Assembly: GCF_910589235.1 (NCBI RefSeq)
Contig: NC_060957.1
Coordinates: forward strand, 4,820,398 to 4,884,397
Origin: Vespa crabro
Taxonomy: Eukaryota > Arthropoda > Insecta > Hymenoptera > Vespidae
Length of the DNA: 64,000 nucleotides
Direction: 5' to 3'
Shown here: positions 11,621 through 23,229 of the stretch, one piece after another
How positions within the stretch are numbered: position 1 is the first letter of the stretch
Layout: each line of letters begins with the position of its first letter
Notes under the pieces: generated by a model
What the model saw: the letters and a program-made list of their open reading frames with translations, nothing else
Told to the model about the DNA's origin: nothing
The model's database searches: none
Made by a program: the position numbers and the translations under genes

Positions 11621-14600
11621 ATATATATATATATATATATACACACAATATTATAGAATATATATACAAGAACACATATTGTCAGAAAAGGAAAAAACAT
11701 AAAGATCTTTGTGAAGGAAAGAAAGATAACCAACAGGAAAAGACGGAAGAGGAAATAAAACAAATGAAAAACATAAACAAAATATTAAAACATATCAAAA
11801 GGAGGAAAAAAGGATAGAAATAATAAATAAAATAGGGCTACAAAAATGCAAGAAAGTACTTCATGGAGCTGCTAGGAGGAAGAACACAAGAAACAGAAAG
11901 AAGAGAATATAATATTTAGATCATGTAGGTATAGCCACGTGCCAACACTTTTTCGAGGTAAAAGGCAATAAAATACAACTACTAACTACGTATATAAAAT
12001 AAATTATATAAAACATATAAATAAATTTTAATGCATGTAGGTATGCATAATATATAAATGCATGATGCACACACCCACACACACAAAATATTTGAAATTT
12101 ATAAATATTTACGTGTTTCAGCTTTTGGAGTATCAGCTTTATTGCTGTCACTTCCTGAAGAGCTACTGCTGCTGCTGCTGCTGCTACTACTGTTACTATT
12201 GGTTCGTTTTCGTTTCCTCGTATTAATTTCTTCTGATTTTTCTTCTACAATAAAACAAAGTAATGATAGCGTGTACAAAAATAACGACAAATCTAGTACG
12301 ATAAAGCATGTAATGTAGGCATACTTGTTTCCTCAGATTTGAAGTTTTCTTCCATATCTTTTGTTTCTTCTGCAGATACTTTTATTTTCTCAAGTTCATT
12401 TACTGCATTTTCATTTTCTTCAACGTGTTTTACATCAGCATCAGCATTCTGCCCATTTTTACACGATTTTTCTTCAAGTACTAATTCGTCTGTTTTAACA
12501 TGTTCACTGAAACAATCGAGGTATAATATCATCAAATGTTTCATTAAAAGTTCGTTCATTGATCAAATTTACATGAATTCATACTTCTTTTCAGTTTGTT
12601 GCTCCGTTGTAGATTTATTTTTAATTTCACTTTTCTCCTTATTTCCCGTATCCTTCGCAGTTATAGCATTTGATGGTTTCATATCTAAAACTTGTAAATC
12701 TTCTTCCGTACCACCTTCCAATTTAATTACAACAGCATCTAAAAGACGCAACAATACATCTGCTTGTTCAGCATCAACTGAAACATTATCTATTTCCCCT
12801 GTTTGAAGCATATCCATAAATACTTCAACGCGTTTCTAAAAGATATCATTGAAAAAGGAATTATATAAATCTATAATAATTAATAAATATAAAATGAAAT
12901 TGAAATATTCTAATTCTATACCTTAAGAGCTGCGAGTTGTTCTTCTTTTCTCTTCAGAGATTCTTCTGGATGATATTTTATTTTGAACCTAATAAATAAA
13001 TACAAATAAAATTATTATTTTTATATATTATTTTATTGAATATATCATTATTTATATATCTTTATAGTATAATATAGTTGTTGAAGTTGAAAGGCATTTA
13101 GTATTAAGATGTAGATATGTTTTTAACAATGATATAATCACAAGTCGTGTACAGCTGAAAACGATCTATATAGTATTTATACAGCAACAATTTATAAATT
13201 TATATCAACTAATATCTTTAAATAGACACACGATAGTGTTAATAATCTTATTGCATAGTACTATCATGTTGAAAAAAATAATAATTATTTAATAATATTT
13301 TTTAGAATTAATTTTATATATAAAGTAAGATGTATATTTACATTCATAGATACTTCAAATAACGAATAGGATGCAGCAAGAAAATTGCTGTTATATTATT
13401 ACAACATATATTACTTATATTAATAGTGAAAATAACTCGAAAGATAGATAAAACATGTGAAAGTAGTTTTATATAAAACATTTCAAACCATTTTTTATTC
13501 GTTCCAGTCTTGGTCTAAAATAAAATTACAGTTTCAATAAACTAAAATGTATGCTAATATTTTGAATTAGTATTACAACATGACTGCATATCAACATTTT
13601 CAGTTACAGAATAAAGCCTCACCTGTAGTGTCATATTTTTACTTGCATTCAGTATTCTCGTTGACACAGTCTATTGCAATGATAGCATAGATTCAAAATT
13701 TAAAAATAATTAGCGGGTTTAGAACGCGGCCTACGTGAGCATGTTAGGGCTTTGCGCGCCCAGCTCACATTCTGTTCAACTACCTAATAAACACCTCGAT
13801 TCTTCTGCGATGCGCGAAACGCGAAATTTATAAAATATCGTACGAAAAAATAAACGGGCGAGATGACCTGTGCCCAAGGTATAAGGCGGTGGCGGCTGTA
13901 TGCTGTAGGGATAGACAAAGTTGGTCATATCGTTTGAAATTAGCTATCACGTTACATCTGCAATTATAAATTATGATTCAAATAATCCTTCCAGATAGCT
14001 TTGTGCCTATTAAGCATTGAGTAATAATATAATTTTGAATTTTTCAATTTCTAATAAGTGCTTTCTTTTTTTAATTTAAAATAGTCAAACAAATCTTTCC
14101 TAAAATTCCTATAAAATTATTATATAATGATATATTCTATCATGTGACAGCCATTTAAGAATTTTAATTTTTCTATCGCGCGTCTCACAAATACATCACA
14201 TTTTAATACAGACCTTTACTATAAAAATTAAATTGCTAACAAATCTCCACAATGATAATTTTAATATAAGTAATATCGTAGAATAATTATATTAACATAC
14301 CATTCTTCATCTTTGTGTGCTACAAAGAATTCATTGAGTTGCTGCCTTCGGAATTCCAGTTTGTACTCATTATAGCGCTTAATAGCCTCTTCATCTGTAA
14401 TTGTGTCTTCTTGAGTTCCAAGAAATGCTTTGAAAGACATCATTGGTGGTTGAGTCTCGACATTTGAGTTGCTGAAATTTCCAGCCACCTCACGGCTAAA
14501 AACACATTTCAATTTAATATACAAATTTTTAATTTCATATTTTAAGTCTTAGCATATTGTCACTTTTTACTTGTTTATTAGATCGTTATATTTTACCTTA

Positions 14601-15666
14601 ACTTAGCTAAAAGTCTAGGGGTTAAACGACTTCGCTTTCGCATTATTCTCATGTGTTTCATCCAAATTTATGACAATTTAATAATTAGTTTCACATTTAA
14701 TACTATATTCTAAATATAAATATGAATGTATATAAAAAATGGAATAAACAAACCTGCTACTGTTACCATGGTTGCCATAGTGATGGTTGCCATGGTGAAG
14801 AGGTGGATAATGATCTGGACCCCAAGTGCTTCCACCACCACTACCACTTCCACCACCGCCATAATAATCATGTCCATATCTTGGTCTATCATCCCAATCA
14901 ACTCGCATTCTTTTCATAGGTTGTGCTATATCTTGTGATCGTGCTGGACTGTAACGATCACGTCCACCTCCTCCACCACCACCACCACGATATTCACGAT
15001 AATCAGGCCTTTGCCTAGGACGACTGGACCATTCCCTAAAATAATCACTATTTTATATTTTTTTTTGGTGAAAGTTTCCCAAATATTTAATTATATAAAA
15101 TAACTTTTAGTAGAATTGGATTAAATGTTATCAAAAGAATTAATTACACAGCATCACATTCTTAGGATATTATTTGTAAATCATATGATTTTGTCTAATT
15201 TAATGTCTCACCTTTGATTAGTAACATTTTTCTTATATGCAGGAAAGGTAGTAACATTAGGGAGAGGGATATGCAAATAAGGAATAATCAAGGACTTCTG
15301 TGTTGGTAATTATAAAATATAAAAGAGTAAGTATATCAATTGAATTTTGATATTGCAGTGTGAAATGTATATATTTATTACCTTCAACTTCAAATTATTT
15401 TTCCTGAAACCGATTAATATCATATCTATGTTACTGTTTACAAGGAACAAAATATTTTGTCCATTTTTCCCTATTGTATTTCGATGTGTATGATTTTATT
15501 TTAATTAGCATTATCTATTTTAATAAGTAGATACTTCTACGTACCTGTCAACCCAATCATCTCTTCTACGATCATCTCTGCGCCCTTCACGAGAATATGA
15601 TTCAGTTCTTTCACCTCTGAACTTATCTCGTCTTTTTCTATCGTATTCATCATCTGAATCTCCCAT
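7911..15666 (-). CDS. Ars2: Ars2 / serrate RNA effector molecule homolog
   Basis: Ars2 binds the nuclear cap-binding complex and directs capped RNAs to microRNA/siRNA processing, 3' end formation or decay. Fifteen coding exons join in phase (plus-strand coordinates, in gene order): 15545-15666, 14754-15035, 14301-14495, 12922-12988, 12585-12835, 12325-12506, 12113-12244, 11274-11518, 11024-11164, 10678-10920, 10406-10576, 10057-10319, 9232-9507, 9007-9129 and 7911-7989, giving 923 residues, normal for insects. It starts MGDSDDEYDRKRRDKFRGER, an Arg/Asp-rich tail, followed by Gly-rich stretches. The conserved SERRATE/Ars2 N-terminal domain is at about 145-285, an acidic region with a run of ten Ser at about 385, an RRM-like fold at about 475-545, and the hallmark zinc-finger block (WLCPLSGKKFKGPDFIRKH) at about 785. 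A Gly-rich region and the tail YRDLDAPREPDEFL close the protein. The start is the first ATG of a family-typical N terminus. Confidence 0.95.
8683..8737 (-). CDS. Ars2: Alternative terminal exon of Ars2 (candidate)
   Basis: After the Gly-rich exon at 9007-9129, which ends with two bases of a codon, a good acceptor (tttccag) opens an exon at 8737 that reads in phase RVAADSTSRTIINYNDLD and stops at 8683-8685. The last residues resemble the normal C terminus (IHYRDLD in the exon at 7911-7989), but the following acidic tail APREPDEFL is lost. An AATAAA on the same strand lies at 8621-8626, about 57 bases past the stop, followed by a GT-rich stretch, as for a real 3' end. This suggests a second, earlier-ending Ars2 mRNA. 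A decayed exon copy is the main alternative. Confidence 0.55.
12110..12244 (-). repeat. Ars2: AGC trinucleotide run coding poly-serine in Ars2
   Basis: Within the seventh Ars2 coding exon, a run of AGC/AGT codons (12160-12201) encodes about ten serines in an acidic, Lys-rich linker between the N-terminal domain and the RRM-like part. Such runs vary in length between related individuals. Confidence 0.8.
13330..13634 (-). CDS. Possible small spliced ORF nested in the Ars2 intron
   Basis: On the minus strand ATGACACTACAG ends at 13623 before a strong donor (gtgagg). A clear acceptor (ttttattttag) near 13516 then continues the frame without break for 56 codons, giving a 60-residue product that begins MTLQTKTGTNKKWFEMFYIK and is hydrophobic and Ile/Leu-rich afterwards. 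Four very short upstream ORFs precede the ATG. I do not recognise the product, and AT-rich DNA easily yields such frames. The splice signals are the main support. Confidence 0.2.
13700..13800 (-). ncRNA. Candidate structured small RNA in the Ars2 intron
   Basis: Nested complementary arms build one long imperfect hairpin: TTAG 13710-13713 with CTAA 13784-13787, GAAC 13722-13725 with GTTC 13774-13777, GTGAGC 13735-13740 with GCTCAC 13763-13768, and GGGC 13747-13750 with GCCC 13758-13761, around a seven-base loop. On the minus strand a TATA-like box lies at about 13828-13834, roughly 30 bases before 13800, and a run of five T (13702-13706) follows the structure, as in an RNA polymerase III gene with an external promoter. 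It matches no snRNA or tRNA that I know (not U6, U6atac or a cloverleaf). It could also be a 5' UTR hairpin of an internal Ars2 transcript. Confidence 0.35.
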
Positions 15667-15850
15667 TTTTCGTATAATATTTATAAAAATGTTCTGTAAT
15701 TTATCAAATATTAAAATAAATAAAATAAAATGTATTAAGGTGGTACTGCTGTATCAAGATAATTACAAATATATATATGCAAAAGATTTCAGAGATATTA
15801 ATAAAGATAAATAATTTTATCAATATAATTATTAAGACTTTATCTCTAAG

Positions 15851-15937
15851 AGAAAGAGAGAAAGAGAGAGAGAGAGAGAGTGAGAGAGAGAGAGAGAGAG
15901 ATAAGAGAGAGGGAGAGAGAGAGAGAGAGAGGAGAGA
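15851..15937. repeat. (GA)n microsatellite upstream of the Ars2 start
   Basis: An almost pure GA tract with AAG and TGA interruptions, lying between the Ars2 ATG exon and its likely 5' UTR exon. It is the only long GA tract in the first 17 kb. Confidence 0.95.
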
Positions 15938-16830
15938 ATTTTCATTATAAATACTATTTAAAAATTTTTAACTGTAATGTTTTTTTGTTTACTCCCTTGA
16001 ATGGAAATGATGAGATTTCTTTGCACGAATTCTTTGTTAGAAGAGAAAATTCTTTATCAATTTTGACAGAGTATGTTCGTTCGATATTTAAAGCGTTTAA
16101 TTACCATATTTAGAAGTAGTTTCTACTGATTTGTATAAACAAAATACTTAAATTATTAAGAAAGTTTGTAACTCATTTTCTTATTATAACAATAGTAAGC
16201 ATATTGGTTTTAGAAATAACAAGTTCATCATTAATTTTCTGTAATTCCAAATCTCATCACTTAGTTATTTTGCAAGCTTAAAGTAGTATAGTTCTGTAGT
16301 ATCGATTGGACCGAATATGAAGAAAATGAATTAGAAAATAAAGGATTTGAAAATTACAATGCATGCAGAACTGATAATGACATGATGATATAGATGAAGT
16401 AAAGATAGTGATAATATTCCTAGAATTAGAAAACGTGCCAAGATGCTAAGTGACGATAGTATAAGTGTTAACATCGCACGCAAAATTTCTATAACTTTGT
16501 AAATAAATTTAATAAAAATTGAAATATTTTAGTTTCTTGTTCCTTTTTTTGTAACAATTACTGTTTTTCTTGTAACAGTTACGACAAAATTCAAATAATC
16601 AGAATAGCTACGTTTACTTTAAAATAAATCGTAGGATAAGAGGTTAACCTTTTTTATCAATGGTACCAATATTAAAGTTAATTCTTGTTTCAAAATTTTG
16701 TATATATGATTTATGTAAAATTTTTCAAATATTATCTGAATAAAAAAAAATACTGTGATATAATGTAGAATAGAATATAAGATTTATATAAATGAAATAT
16801 ATTAAAATATGAAAAAAACTTCAAACTCAC

Positions 16831-16960
16831 CTATGTCAAGCACGAAATCCAATAAAATTATTCATTATGGAGGACTATGAGATTTCGTACAACGGCCTCT
16901 ACTGGTAGCGTGGAATATTAACAGTAATCGCGTTTCACGATCGATATGTTCCAACTCATC
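16831..16960 (-). other. Ars2: Probable 5' UTR exon and promoter of Ars2
   Basis: On the minus strand a non-coding stretch ends at 16831 before a consensus donor (gtgagt). It is richer in G and C than its surroundings and lies 1.2 kb upstream of the ATG exon. The transcription start cannot be fixed; about 16950-16990 is a guess. Confidence 0.4.
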
Positions 16961-16989
16961 CGATAATATGTGATACTGATATGTGAATA

Positions 16990-17620
16990 AATTTTTTTTT
17001 ATTATTTTACGAAAGTTTTATTAATTTTATAAATATAATAAGCTTATACATCAAATATGTATATAATGTTTTATGGAATAAAATATTTATAATATTACAA
17101 AAAATATTTTGATAGTTATTTTGTTTTCTTTGCATATCAACCAGTTTAGAAAAACATTTTAATTAGAGTCAAAATACTTGTATATTTTTTAATACGCAAA
17201 CTATTCCTAAATCAATTTATTATAATTTTATATTAATAATATTAGTATGTCAATAGCACAAAATTTTCTTTTAAAATTACAAGAGTAGACAAAAACCTTG
17301 ATATATATGATACGAGTACAATGCATCATTATCGACGTTCGATATCTATGTGATATTATTGAAACAACATACTCATAGATACAATCTCATTTTAATTACT
17401 TTAATTAATAATAAATTGCTAGTGTTGCATTAAACATGTAATTTCGGAAATAATAAGAAATGCGAAATTTATATTATATTTGCCGATCGATAAACTAAAG
17501 CAGACAAATTGATGTCACAGAAATTGTTATATTTAACAAATTTCTATGATCAAATAATCGATTGCAAGATAAAATCGAACATAATCAGAATAATTATCGA
17601 ACAATAAAATAGGAAGACGT
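16990..17620. other. AT-rich intergenic stretch between Ars2 and the FOG-like gene
   Basis: The two genes are divergent. This stretch has no open frame worth reporting, no recognisable RNA gene and no long repeat. Confidence 0.5.
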
Positions 17621-17629
17621 GTGGAGTTA

Positions 17630-18336
17630 ATAAGGAGATTCGAAATTCCGCGCCTCGGCGAGTACGAGACAGTGGGCGGAGCTTTGCCCCACTAACCGGT
17701 TCCCCCACTCTTTTCGGTTGGTCACGCCGCGTAGGAAATAGTGGGGAGTTGTTTGGTATCGCATTTGTTTAGTTGCTCGCTGACAGCGGCCGCGGTAGGA
17801 GTCGGTTGGGTACGTACGTGCGTCCGTAGTACGTACGTGCGTGCGTGCCTTCGTAGTTGAGTTTATCATCGGTGTTGATCACGCGCGAATGTAGAAGTAA
17901 ATCGTCACCGAGTTTACTAGATAAAGGAAAAGAGAAACGAACACGTACGGACATGATTGGCATTCAAAAAAAGAATTGAACAAGAAGGAGGAGAAGAAGA
18001 AGAAGCAAAAAAGAAGAGAAGAACAAAGTGGAGGGGCACGTTTATGCGAACGCGCGGTGTTACTTCCTTTCTTTCCCCGCTTATTCTCCTATCTTTCCAC
18101 ACGACCCGAGTCTCGAGTTTACGCATCTTCGCTTTTTTCTTTTTTTCGCTTTCGCATCAGTATAAGTCGTAAGCAACGTGTGTATGTGTCCATTGTTAGA
18201 AAATCGGCGTGGCTCCGTTGTGTGTTAAATCGTTATCGTCTTCGCGAGTTCGTCATCCAACGGCAGTAGAACACGTCGGGTCATCAGGATGTCATCGTCG
18301 ATTTGGTGCTGACTTGGTGATGGCAGAGTGCCGAGG
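17630..18336 (+). promoter_or_regulatory. GC-rich promoter and 5' UTR of the FOG-like gene
   Basis: Composition changes abruptly near 17630 to GC-rich with many CG dinucleotides, including a GCGGCCGCGG stretch near 17787 and a run of overlapping GTACGT/GTGCGT motifs at 17810-17850. The start site is probably between 17690 and 17800. The leader downstream carries several upstream ORFs: ATG 18042 (closed at 18172), ATG 18289 (closed at 18312) and ATG 18320, which is out of frame and runs past the main start to 18373. These could hold down translation of the main ORF. Confidence 0.5.
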
Positions 18337-18376
18337 ATGTCGCGCCGCAAGCAGAGCAACCCGAAACCGCTAAAAC
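18337..18376 (+). CDS. ush: First coding exon of a FOG/U-shaped-like zinc-finger cofactor (partial gene)
   Basis: The exon reads MSRRKQSNPKPLK plus one base and ends at 18376 before a perfect donor (gtgagt). RRKQ.(N/K)P at the very N terminus is the motif by which FOG, SALL and BCL11 proteins recruit the NuRD co-repressor through RBBP4/p55. The version here (RRKQSNP, ending in KR with a split Arg codon) fits vertebrate FOG-1 (MSRRKQSNPRQIKR) best, so the insect FOG protein U-shaped, a cofactor of GATA factors, is the likeliest identity. The zinc fingers must lie beyond the window, so SALL- or BCL11-type genes are not fully excluded. The chosen ATG is the one in frame with the motif, and an upstream ATG at 18320 overlaps it in another frame. 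Confidence 0.7.
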
Positions 18377-19098
18377 GTGAGTCCTTCAAGTCCAAGCGCG
18401 AACTTTTTTTATCCCTCGTTTTCTTTTCATCATTTTTCATCATTCTTCATTCTGTTCTTCTTTCTTTTTTTTTTCTTTTTATTTTATTCCCGCATCATTG
18501 CTTTTTCATTTTATGTATTTTCGGTAGAACGATTGCGTTAACTTTTGCTTCTGCTTGTCGTTTTGCGAAGTAACGAGTCCTTAGATAAATATCCACGTGT
18601 ATGCGCGTGTGCGTGCGTGTGTGTGCGTGTGTGTGTGTAAGAGAAAGAGAGAGAAACGTTGGTCACACGAAATCAAAGAAAGAGGAGGAAAAAATAAGAG
18701 TATTTACTGTTCGTTAGTGTCGTGCGACGATATCGCGTGAACAACGTTTTGTCTTGGCGCCTCGACTAACGGTGTCTCCACAGTTAGATATGACGTTCAA
18801 AGTCAAAACATATTAACTTTTCATTCGAGAAAACCACGTCTCATTGCTTTCGAATTCCATTCTCTTTAACGTTCGACTAAACGTATGTTTACGTTCCTAA
18901 CTTTAGAACTTTTCACACAATGAAACGCGTCACACGTGACACATTTCAATAAAAAATTTTAATAGAAAATTGTTTCTAAAAATTTGGTAATTCTATCAGG
19001 GAGATAAATTATACATATATAATTATGTTTAGCATATTATGTGAGAATATAAAAATGAGAGAAGTAGATGATGCGAACGGGTACTGATGAGAGAGCCA

Positions 19099-19206
19099 AG
19101 GTATATACATACATACTACATATATACATATACATATATACATACGTATATACATATATATATATACATATTTAAATATTTACATATATATATATATATA
19201 TACATA
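19099..19206. repeat. (TACATA)n / (AT)n tract
   Basis: An irregular run of TACATA and TATA units. Similar tracts lie at 26506-26690, 32825-32915 and 33060-33110. Confidence 0.85.
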
Positions 19207-19239
19207 CATCATATAAACGTATTTTCGAATTAAAACACT

Positions 19240-19520
19240 AACGTCCGAGACAAGGACGAAAATAAAAGGGTTCGGTAACAACACGATCATCTCGCAAAGA
19301 CGCTCAAGGAATCCAATGCGATAATGCGACGGCGTACGAAGGGTTATTGTCACTCGAACGTGGCCGACTGCTACCGCCTGTCAGCTGACCTTTTGATGCT
19401 AACGGGTCACGTGCTCGAGCATGCACGCAAACGAACAAGCGCGTGTGCGTCGTCGACGAACAACCGACGGATTCAATCTCCTCTTCGTCTGCCGACGCAC
19501 ACGTGGGGATTTTCATTTTA
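19240..19520. promoter_or_regulatory. GC-richer unique island, candidate enhancer
   Basis: A non-repetitive block within AT-rich DNA, with E-box type sites (CAGCTG near 19382, CACGTG near 19408) and many CG dinucleotides. No coding signal is convincing. It lies under 1 kb past the FOG-like first exon. Confidence 0.3.
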
Positions 19521-19538
19521 AATCTTCATTCTCATAAT

Positions 19539-19660
19539 TATTAATGGGCGATTTTTCTGCTGAATGAGCCGCCGCGTCAAAAATGTGTCAAAAATATGCA
19601 AAGAGACTATAGTCGCCCATAATATATCAGTATTTTATGGAGAGTGACTATAGTCGCCGA
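19539..19660. repeat. Element with paired GACTATAGTC palindromes and inverted ends
   Basis: The 10-base palindrome GACTATAGTC occurs at 19605-19614 and 19646-19655, both times followed by GCC. The left end ATTAATGGGCGA (19539-19551) is roughly the inverse of TCGCCCATAAT (19613-19623). This looks like the remains of a small interspersed inverted-repeat element. Confidence 0.5.
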
Positions 19661-19857
19661 CAGTAACGAAAGAGTTCATTTATTATTTTTGATAAATTTT
19701 TGTAAATCAGTTCGCTCGTACAGATCGTACATGATCTATTTAAACGAGTAAAATTAATCTTTCTGTTTTATTTATATTTTTCTTTTTTTTTCATTTTCTT
19801 TTTTTTTATTGAAATTTTTTTCGTTGCTCTATTTAACATTTAATACATTTACTTCTC

Positions 19858-19879
19858 TCTATCTATCTATCTGTCTATA

Positions 19880-19968
<89 letters not shown>

Positions 19969-19999
19969 GTCTGTCCATCTATCTGTCTGTCTGTCTTTC
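19858..19999. repeat. (ATCT)n tetranucleotide microsatellite
   Basis: About 35 copies of ATCT with a few GTCT variants at both ends. Confidence 0.97.
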
Positions 20000-20687
20000 T
20001 CTTTTTGACTGTAAGTTCACACGACATAGGTTTTTGATCGTATCAGTAATTTTCCTGAATCGGTTGCAACCGATTGTAATGTTGACATGGTTCTTTTGTT
20101 TCATTGAACAATTGAACATCGACTGGTCAGGATCAATGGTACATCTATCGATGAACAATCGAATCGTCTGAATGCTCCATTATGATATATATATATATAT
20201 ATATATATCACCATTGGCGAGCGATTCGCTTTTTTCTTCTTTTTTTCTTACTAAATCGTTGCATGCGATTTTTACTGACAAAATCGAATCAGTCAACAAT
20301 TGCCTTAAAATTTTTAATTTTACTATATACGGTTAACGACCATCTTGTGTAGAAATACTGTTTAAAATGTATGCGCCATTTTATTAGGACGGTGAAATAA
20401 TCGATTAGGAAGAAAAGAAAAAAGAAAAAAAAATCGTTTCGATTCCGTGCAAACAACGGAGCTCTGACACTTTTATATCTTTTCATCGACGATATTGACG
20501 GAGAATTATTTTGGAATTTCTTGCGAAATTCAAGTTATTCGCTTCGAGGTCGGGATCCCTCGTGATCTCTCTCCTCGGTGGCTCTCTCCGAATTCTCCTT
20601 CGTACCTCGGCGCCCTTGTCGCGCCACGATCACGTGGCCCGATCACGAAAGCCAACGACGACTTTCACGTGGCTACTCGTCGAACCG

Positions 20688-20722
<35 letters not shown>

Positions 20723-22539
20723 TTCTTTCTTTCTCTTTTCTCTTCGGTGTCGCTCGATTTTACGTCCCTGGTCGTCGCTTTACCATCAGTACTCACCGAT
20801 CGTCGATTTCTTATAAAATTTTGTCCCTTTATTTCTAATTAATGAATAATGGAGTTGAATTATTATATGACTACTATAATGATGATGACGATGATTCGCA
20901 CGTATAAATGCTAATTAAAACCTATAATAATAGCTAAAGTTATATAGAAAACTTTTTTCCTATAATTAAGTAGAATTACATCTACAAAAATTCGGAAACA
21001 ATTACTGCTTACGAAACTTTCTAATAGGATTTAAATCACCGATATTAATTAAATCATATTAAGTTAAGTAAGATAATGTAAAAAAAAAAAAATAGACAAA
21101 ATATTTAAATGTGTAAGATATTATAACGCTCCGCATACGTTCTTTGTCCCAATAGCTTTTTACCAATCTGCTCGCCTGATTATTTCAACCTTTTTTTCCT
21201 CGTCGCTACTTCATCGTTTTGCTATTTTCTTTTTTCTTTTCTATTTTGCTTCTCTTCTTTTCAGTGCTAATTTTTAACAACGAGAACAAATGAACAAAAA
21301 ACAAAAGATGTTATGTACAATAAATAAAAGCAATATGGAAGATCGATCATTAGTTCTGTTAATTATCGAACTTCGAAAGAAAATGATTTCACGTAAAGAG
21401 ATCATCTTCGATATTTTGTTTCTTTCGTTTTTTTTTTCTTTCATTAATCTTTCAAACTAAACGTCGTCGTATACAATGGGACGAAAATTTCCTAATATTT
21501 AAGTAAAAAAATATATATTAATTTTTTTTTCCAAGCGATAAAGGAGGAAGAGGAGTGTCAAAAAGTTTCGCATCTTTTAAGTAGGTGCAGAGAGAAGATC
21601 CATCGGTATCGTATCGGTTTAGTAATCGACGATCGTACGGGATAAAAGGTACCCCGTAGTGAATCGGCAATCGCCCCCCGTAGTGCGCGACCGTCAAATT
21701 AATAACCGATGATTTTCTAGAATGCTTTATTGAATCGTGTTCACCGTAAATAATATCTCTGGACACCATCGAAGTTATGGTGGCTGCGTTAAAGGTAGAG
21801 ACGCGGAGGCGGAGTAGGAGGAGGCGGGGACGGAGGAGAAGTTCACTTCTCTCTTTCTCGCTCTCTCTTTCTCTTTATCTTCCTTGCACGCGTTCTCGAG
21901 TATATCGTTTGCTTGCCGCTAATAGCTCGACGAACTCGGCCGCACCTATCTTTCCACCTCGATTCTCTTCGTCTTCTCACCTCGAGGAAAGTATCGCGAT
22001 AACGTGCTCTCGCATTTTTATCCCCCTCGATCGCGTCAATCCTTGCTCGATCCATCGTTCATTAATACATATACACACACACCTATAATCTTATTGGGAT
22101 CATGTGAAATCTTAGGCCAACTTGTACAGAATCGTCGTATAACGTAGACTCTTTCTTTTATCAATCGACTATAATTGGCGGGAAATTTAAAAAGACGATT
22201 TTCTTTCCGTCAAACTTTCGTTAATAGTATATATATTGGTATATAATCTTTGTTAAGATCGTAGGAGATTGTAATCATAGCCCTTTCAATCCGTATAAAG
22301 TTATCGTTGTCGTTGTATCGAAAATTATCGCGTTGTTATCGTGTAAAGAAAATTAGCGAGGATTTAATGGCGATCTATAGTTTTCAGCAATACGTCGACA
22401 AGTATTACGAGAAGTGTATTATAAATTTCGATTCATTTCGTCGTTTGTGATGGACCCTCTTTTCGAAACCATCACGAGTGGACGTTGAGAGGGTAGGGAC
22501 AATGACTCGCGATATATGTACATACGTACTTACGTACGT

Positions 22540-22700
22540 ACGTACGTCTCTCCGTACGTATCTCAAGGAAAGGAGGCACAAAAGCGAAGTCGCAAATCCC
22601 GTCGTGCCCGGTTTCCCGCGTACGGTCGTTGCGGCTATCAGTGTCGATCGGCCGGCGGTGTGTGCAATAAGCGTCGTGGAGGAGAGCGGGTGACGTGAAA
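22540..22700 (+). promoter_or_regulatory. GC-rich island with an initiator-like site
   Basis: A run of TACG units (22525-22560) leads into a CG-dense unique block that contains TATCAGTG near 22635, similar to the insect initiator TCAGT. It could be an internal promoter, but no splice donor downstream is convincing. Confidence 0.25.
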
Positions 22701-23229
22701 GGGAAAAGAAGAAAGCTGGAGAGGAGAAGGAAGAGCAGAAAAAGCAACGGTAGAAGAAGAAGAAGAAGAGGAAGAGGAGGATAGGGAGGGAAGAAGGTGG
22801 AGGAGGATGTGGAAGAGAGGAAGGTCCGTCAGGGTCCTCCTTATCTGTTCGCCCGGGTCCCTTATTCCGTGCAAACGCATGAATCCAACCGCCGCAGATG
22901 TCTCTCCCTCTCTTTCTCTCTATCTCGCTCTTTCAAAGCGTCTTTCCATCGTCGGTTCCACCACCATCCTTCTCCACCTCCTCTTCCTCCTCCTCCGCAA
23001 AGAAACGCGGGAGAGACAACTATCGCGCCGCTGATCTCGCCTAGTTAGCCCTTCTCCTCTTCCTCTTCTTTTTTCCTTTTTTTTCTTCTTTTTTCTTCTT
23101 CCTCGTTTTTTTCTTTTCTTTTTTTAGTTTGCGTCCTTCCCCTCCTCTTCCGCCTCGTTCGTTCCTTCCTTCGTTCGTTCGCTCGTTCGTTCCTTCGTTC
23201 CTCTTCTTCCTTCTCCTCCTCAAGAAAGC

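Larger units (their letters stand above)
12989..14300 (-). other. Largest coding-region intron of Ars2, with a GC-richer island
   Basis: Most Ars2 introns are of the order of 100-500 bases; this one has 1312. It is AT-rich except for about 13714-13935, which holds many CG dinucleotides, a TATAAA-like box at 13829 and a strong potential hairpin. Some signal other than the Ars2 coding exons seems to be present there; see the RNA candidate at 13700-13800 and the small ORF at 13330-13634. Confidence 0.6.

Noticed and set aside
13700..13800. U6, U6atac or tRNA identity for the structured element
   Set aside because: The conserved U6-type internal sequence and a cloverleaf are both absent, so only an unnamed RNA candidate is reported.
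19809..20171. 120-codon frame over the (ATCT)n tract
   Set aside because: It is a translation of the tetranucleotide repeat (Leu-Ser-Ile-Tyr periodic).
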